64,000 nt of DNA from Sinorhizobium fredii NGR234 (GTDB taxonomy: Bacteria > Pseudomonadota > Alphaproteobacteria > Rhizobiales > Rhizobiaceae): positions 496,001 through 560,000 of the forward strand of contig NC_012587.1 in assembly GCF_000018545.1 (NCBI RefSeq). Reading direction: 5' to 3'. This document shows positions 63,848 through 64,000 of the stretch, piece after piece. Both the position numbers and the translations under genes were made by a program. Numbering within the stretch: position 1 is the first letter of the stretch; every line of letters starts with the position of its first letter. The notes beneath the pieces are model-generated. The model saw only the letters and a list, made by a program, of their open reading frames with translations. It ran no database searches and was not told the DNA's origin.

Positions 63848-64000
63848 CGTTCTCCTCCGCGATCCATTGCTGCAGTTTTCCGACGGCGATCTTGCCGGAG
63901 ACGGTCATTGGCATCTCCCGGCAGAGCCAGACCTTACGCGGATGCTTGTAGCGCGGCAGAGCGTCAGCAAGATGACGCTCCAGCTCCTCGCGCTCGAACC
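63825..64000 (-). CDS. Acyl-CoA synthetase (AMP-forming), C-terminal end
   Basis: The frame read from the window edge gives FEREELERHLADALPRYKHP, then RKVWLCREMPMTVSGKIAVG with the catalytic lysine region (TVSGKI), and stops at 63825. This is the C-terminal domain of an AMP-dependent acyl-CoA ligase; the rest lies beyond the window. The end overlaps the thiolase start by 23 bases, so these two genes form an operon. Confidence 0.8.
   Translation of the reverse strand, partial: FEREELERHLADALPRYKHPRKVWLCREMPMTVSGKIAVGKLQQWIAEENGALERLF

Overview
The window is 64 kb of GC-rich alphaproteobacterial chromosome. Gene content and order point to the Rhizobiaceae, most likely Sinorhizobium/Ensifer. 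The evidence is a split F0 ATP synthase operon with paired b and b' subunits, a McpU-type chemoreceptor beside acyl-CoA dehydrogenase and enoyl-CoA hydratase genes, DUF1217, DUF6101 and HPE1-like proteins, and intergenic mosaic repeats of the rhizobial RIME kind. Almost all of it is ordinary core chromosome. The only clear mobile element is one IS110-family insertion. No tRNA, rRNA, CRISPR array or prophage was seen.

Layout. 0-7 kb: the end of a CorA-type transporter, the K+ transporter kup, a SleB-type cell wall hydrolase, and the F0 operon atpI-atpB-atpE-atpF'-atpF, closed by a terminator. 7-19 kb: a GST, rnhB, a radical SAM protein, a small glycosyltransferase, the minus-strand run ispB-TPR protein-ispE-moaB (isoprenoid and molybdenum cofactor functions), a TrmN6-like methylase, an S49 peptidase and glyQ. 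19-29 kb: lemA and a DUF2207 protein lie between glyQ and glyS. An AraC regulator, a cupin protein, a LysE-type exporter broken by two frameshifts, a DUF523 protein, a secreted HPE1-like protein and purD follow.

29-42 kb: a PotD-like periplasmic binding protein is translationally coupled to a membrane GGDEF-EAL protein. Then come an Fsr-like MFS exporter divergent from an AraC regulator, ubiA, a 34-codon small gene, a DUF6101 protein, a large protein of tandem DUF1217 repeats, a GlcD-type FAD oxidoreductase and a Sua5/TsaC enzyme. 42-50 kb: glycine betaine monooxygenase gbcAB follows a long leader with symmetric sites and a compact three-way-junction RNA fold. A GH25 lysozyme, a second CorA-type transporter and a fatty-acid oxidation pair come next. 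50-64 kb: mcpU, a TrmA-family RNA methylase, tlyA, dxs, pirin, the IS110 element, xseB, a histone-deacetylase-like hydrolase, an enoyl reductase, a thioesterase, a thiolase and the end of an acyl-CoA ligase.

Functional themes: energy coupling (ATP synthase, K+ and Mg2+ transport), isoprenoid and quinone supply (dxs, ispE, ispB, ubiA are all here), translation (glyQS, Sua5, TlyA, a TrmA-family methylase, TrmN6-like), and environmental sensing and use of host or soil compounds (McpU, the PotD/c-di-GMP pair, GbcAB, acyl-CoA enzymes). The points most worth a second look are the binding-protein/GGDEF-EAL pair, the gbcAB leader, the hairpins that bracket atpE, the possible guide RNA of the IS110 element, the broken LysE exporter and the thiolase that lacks one catalytic cysteine.
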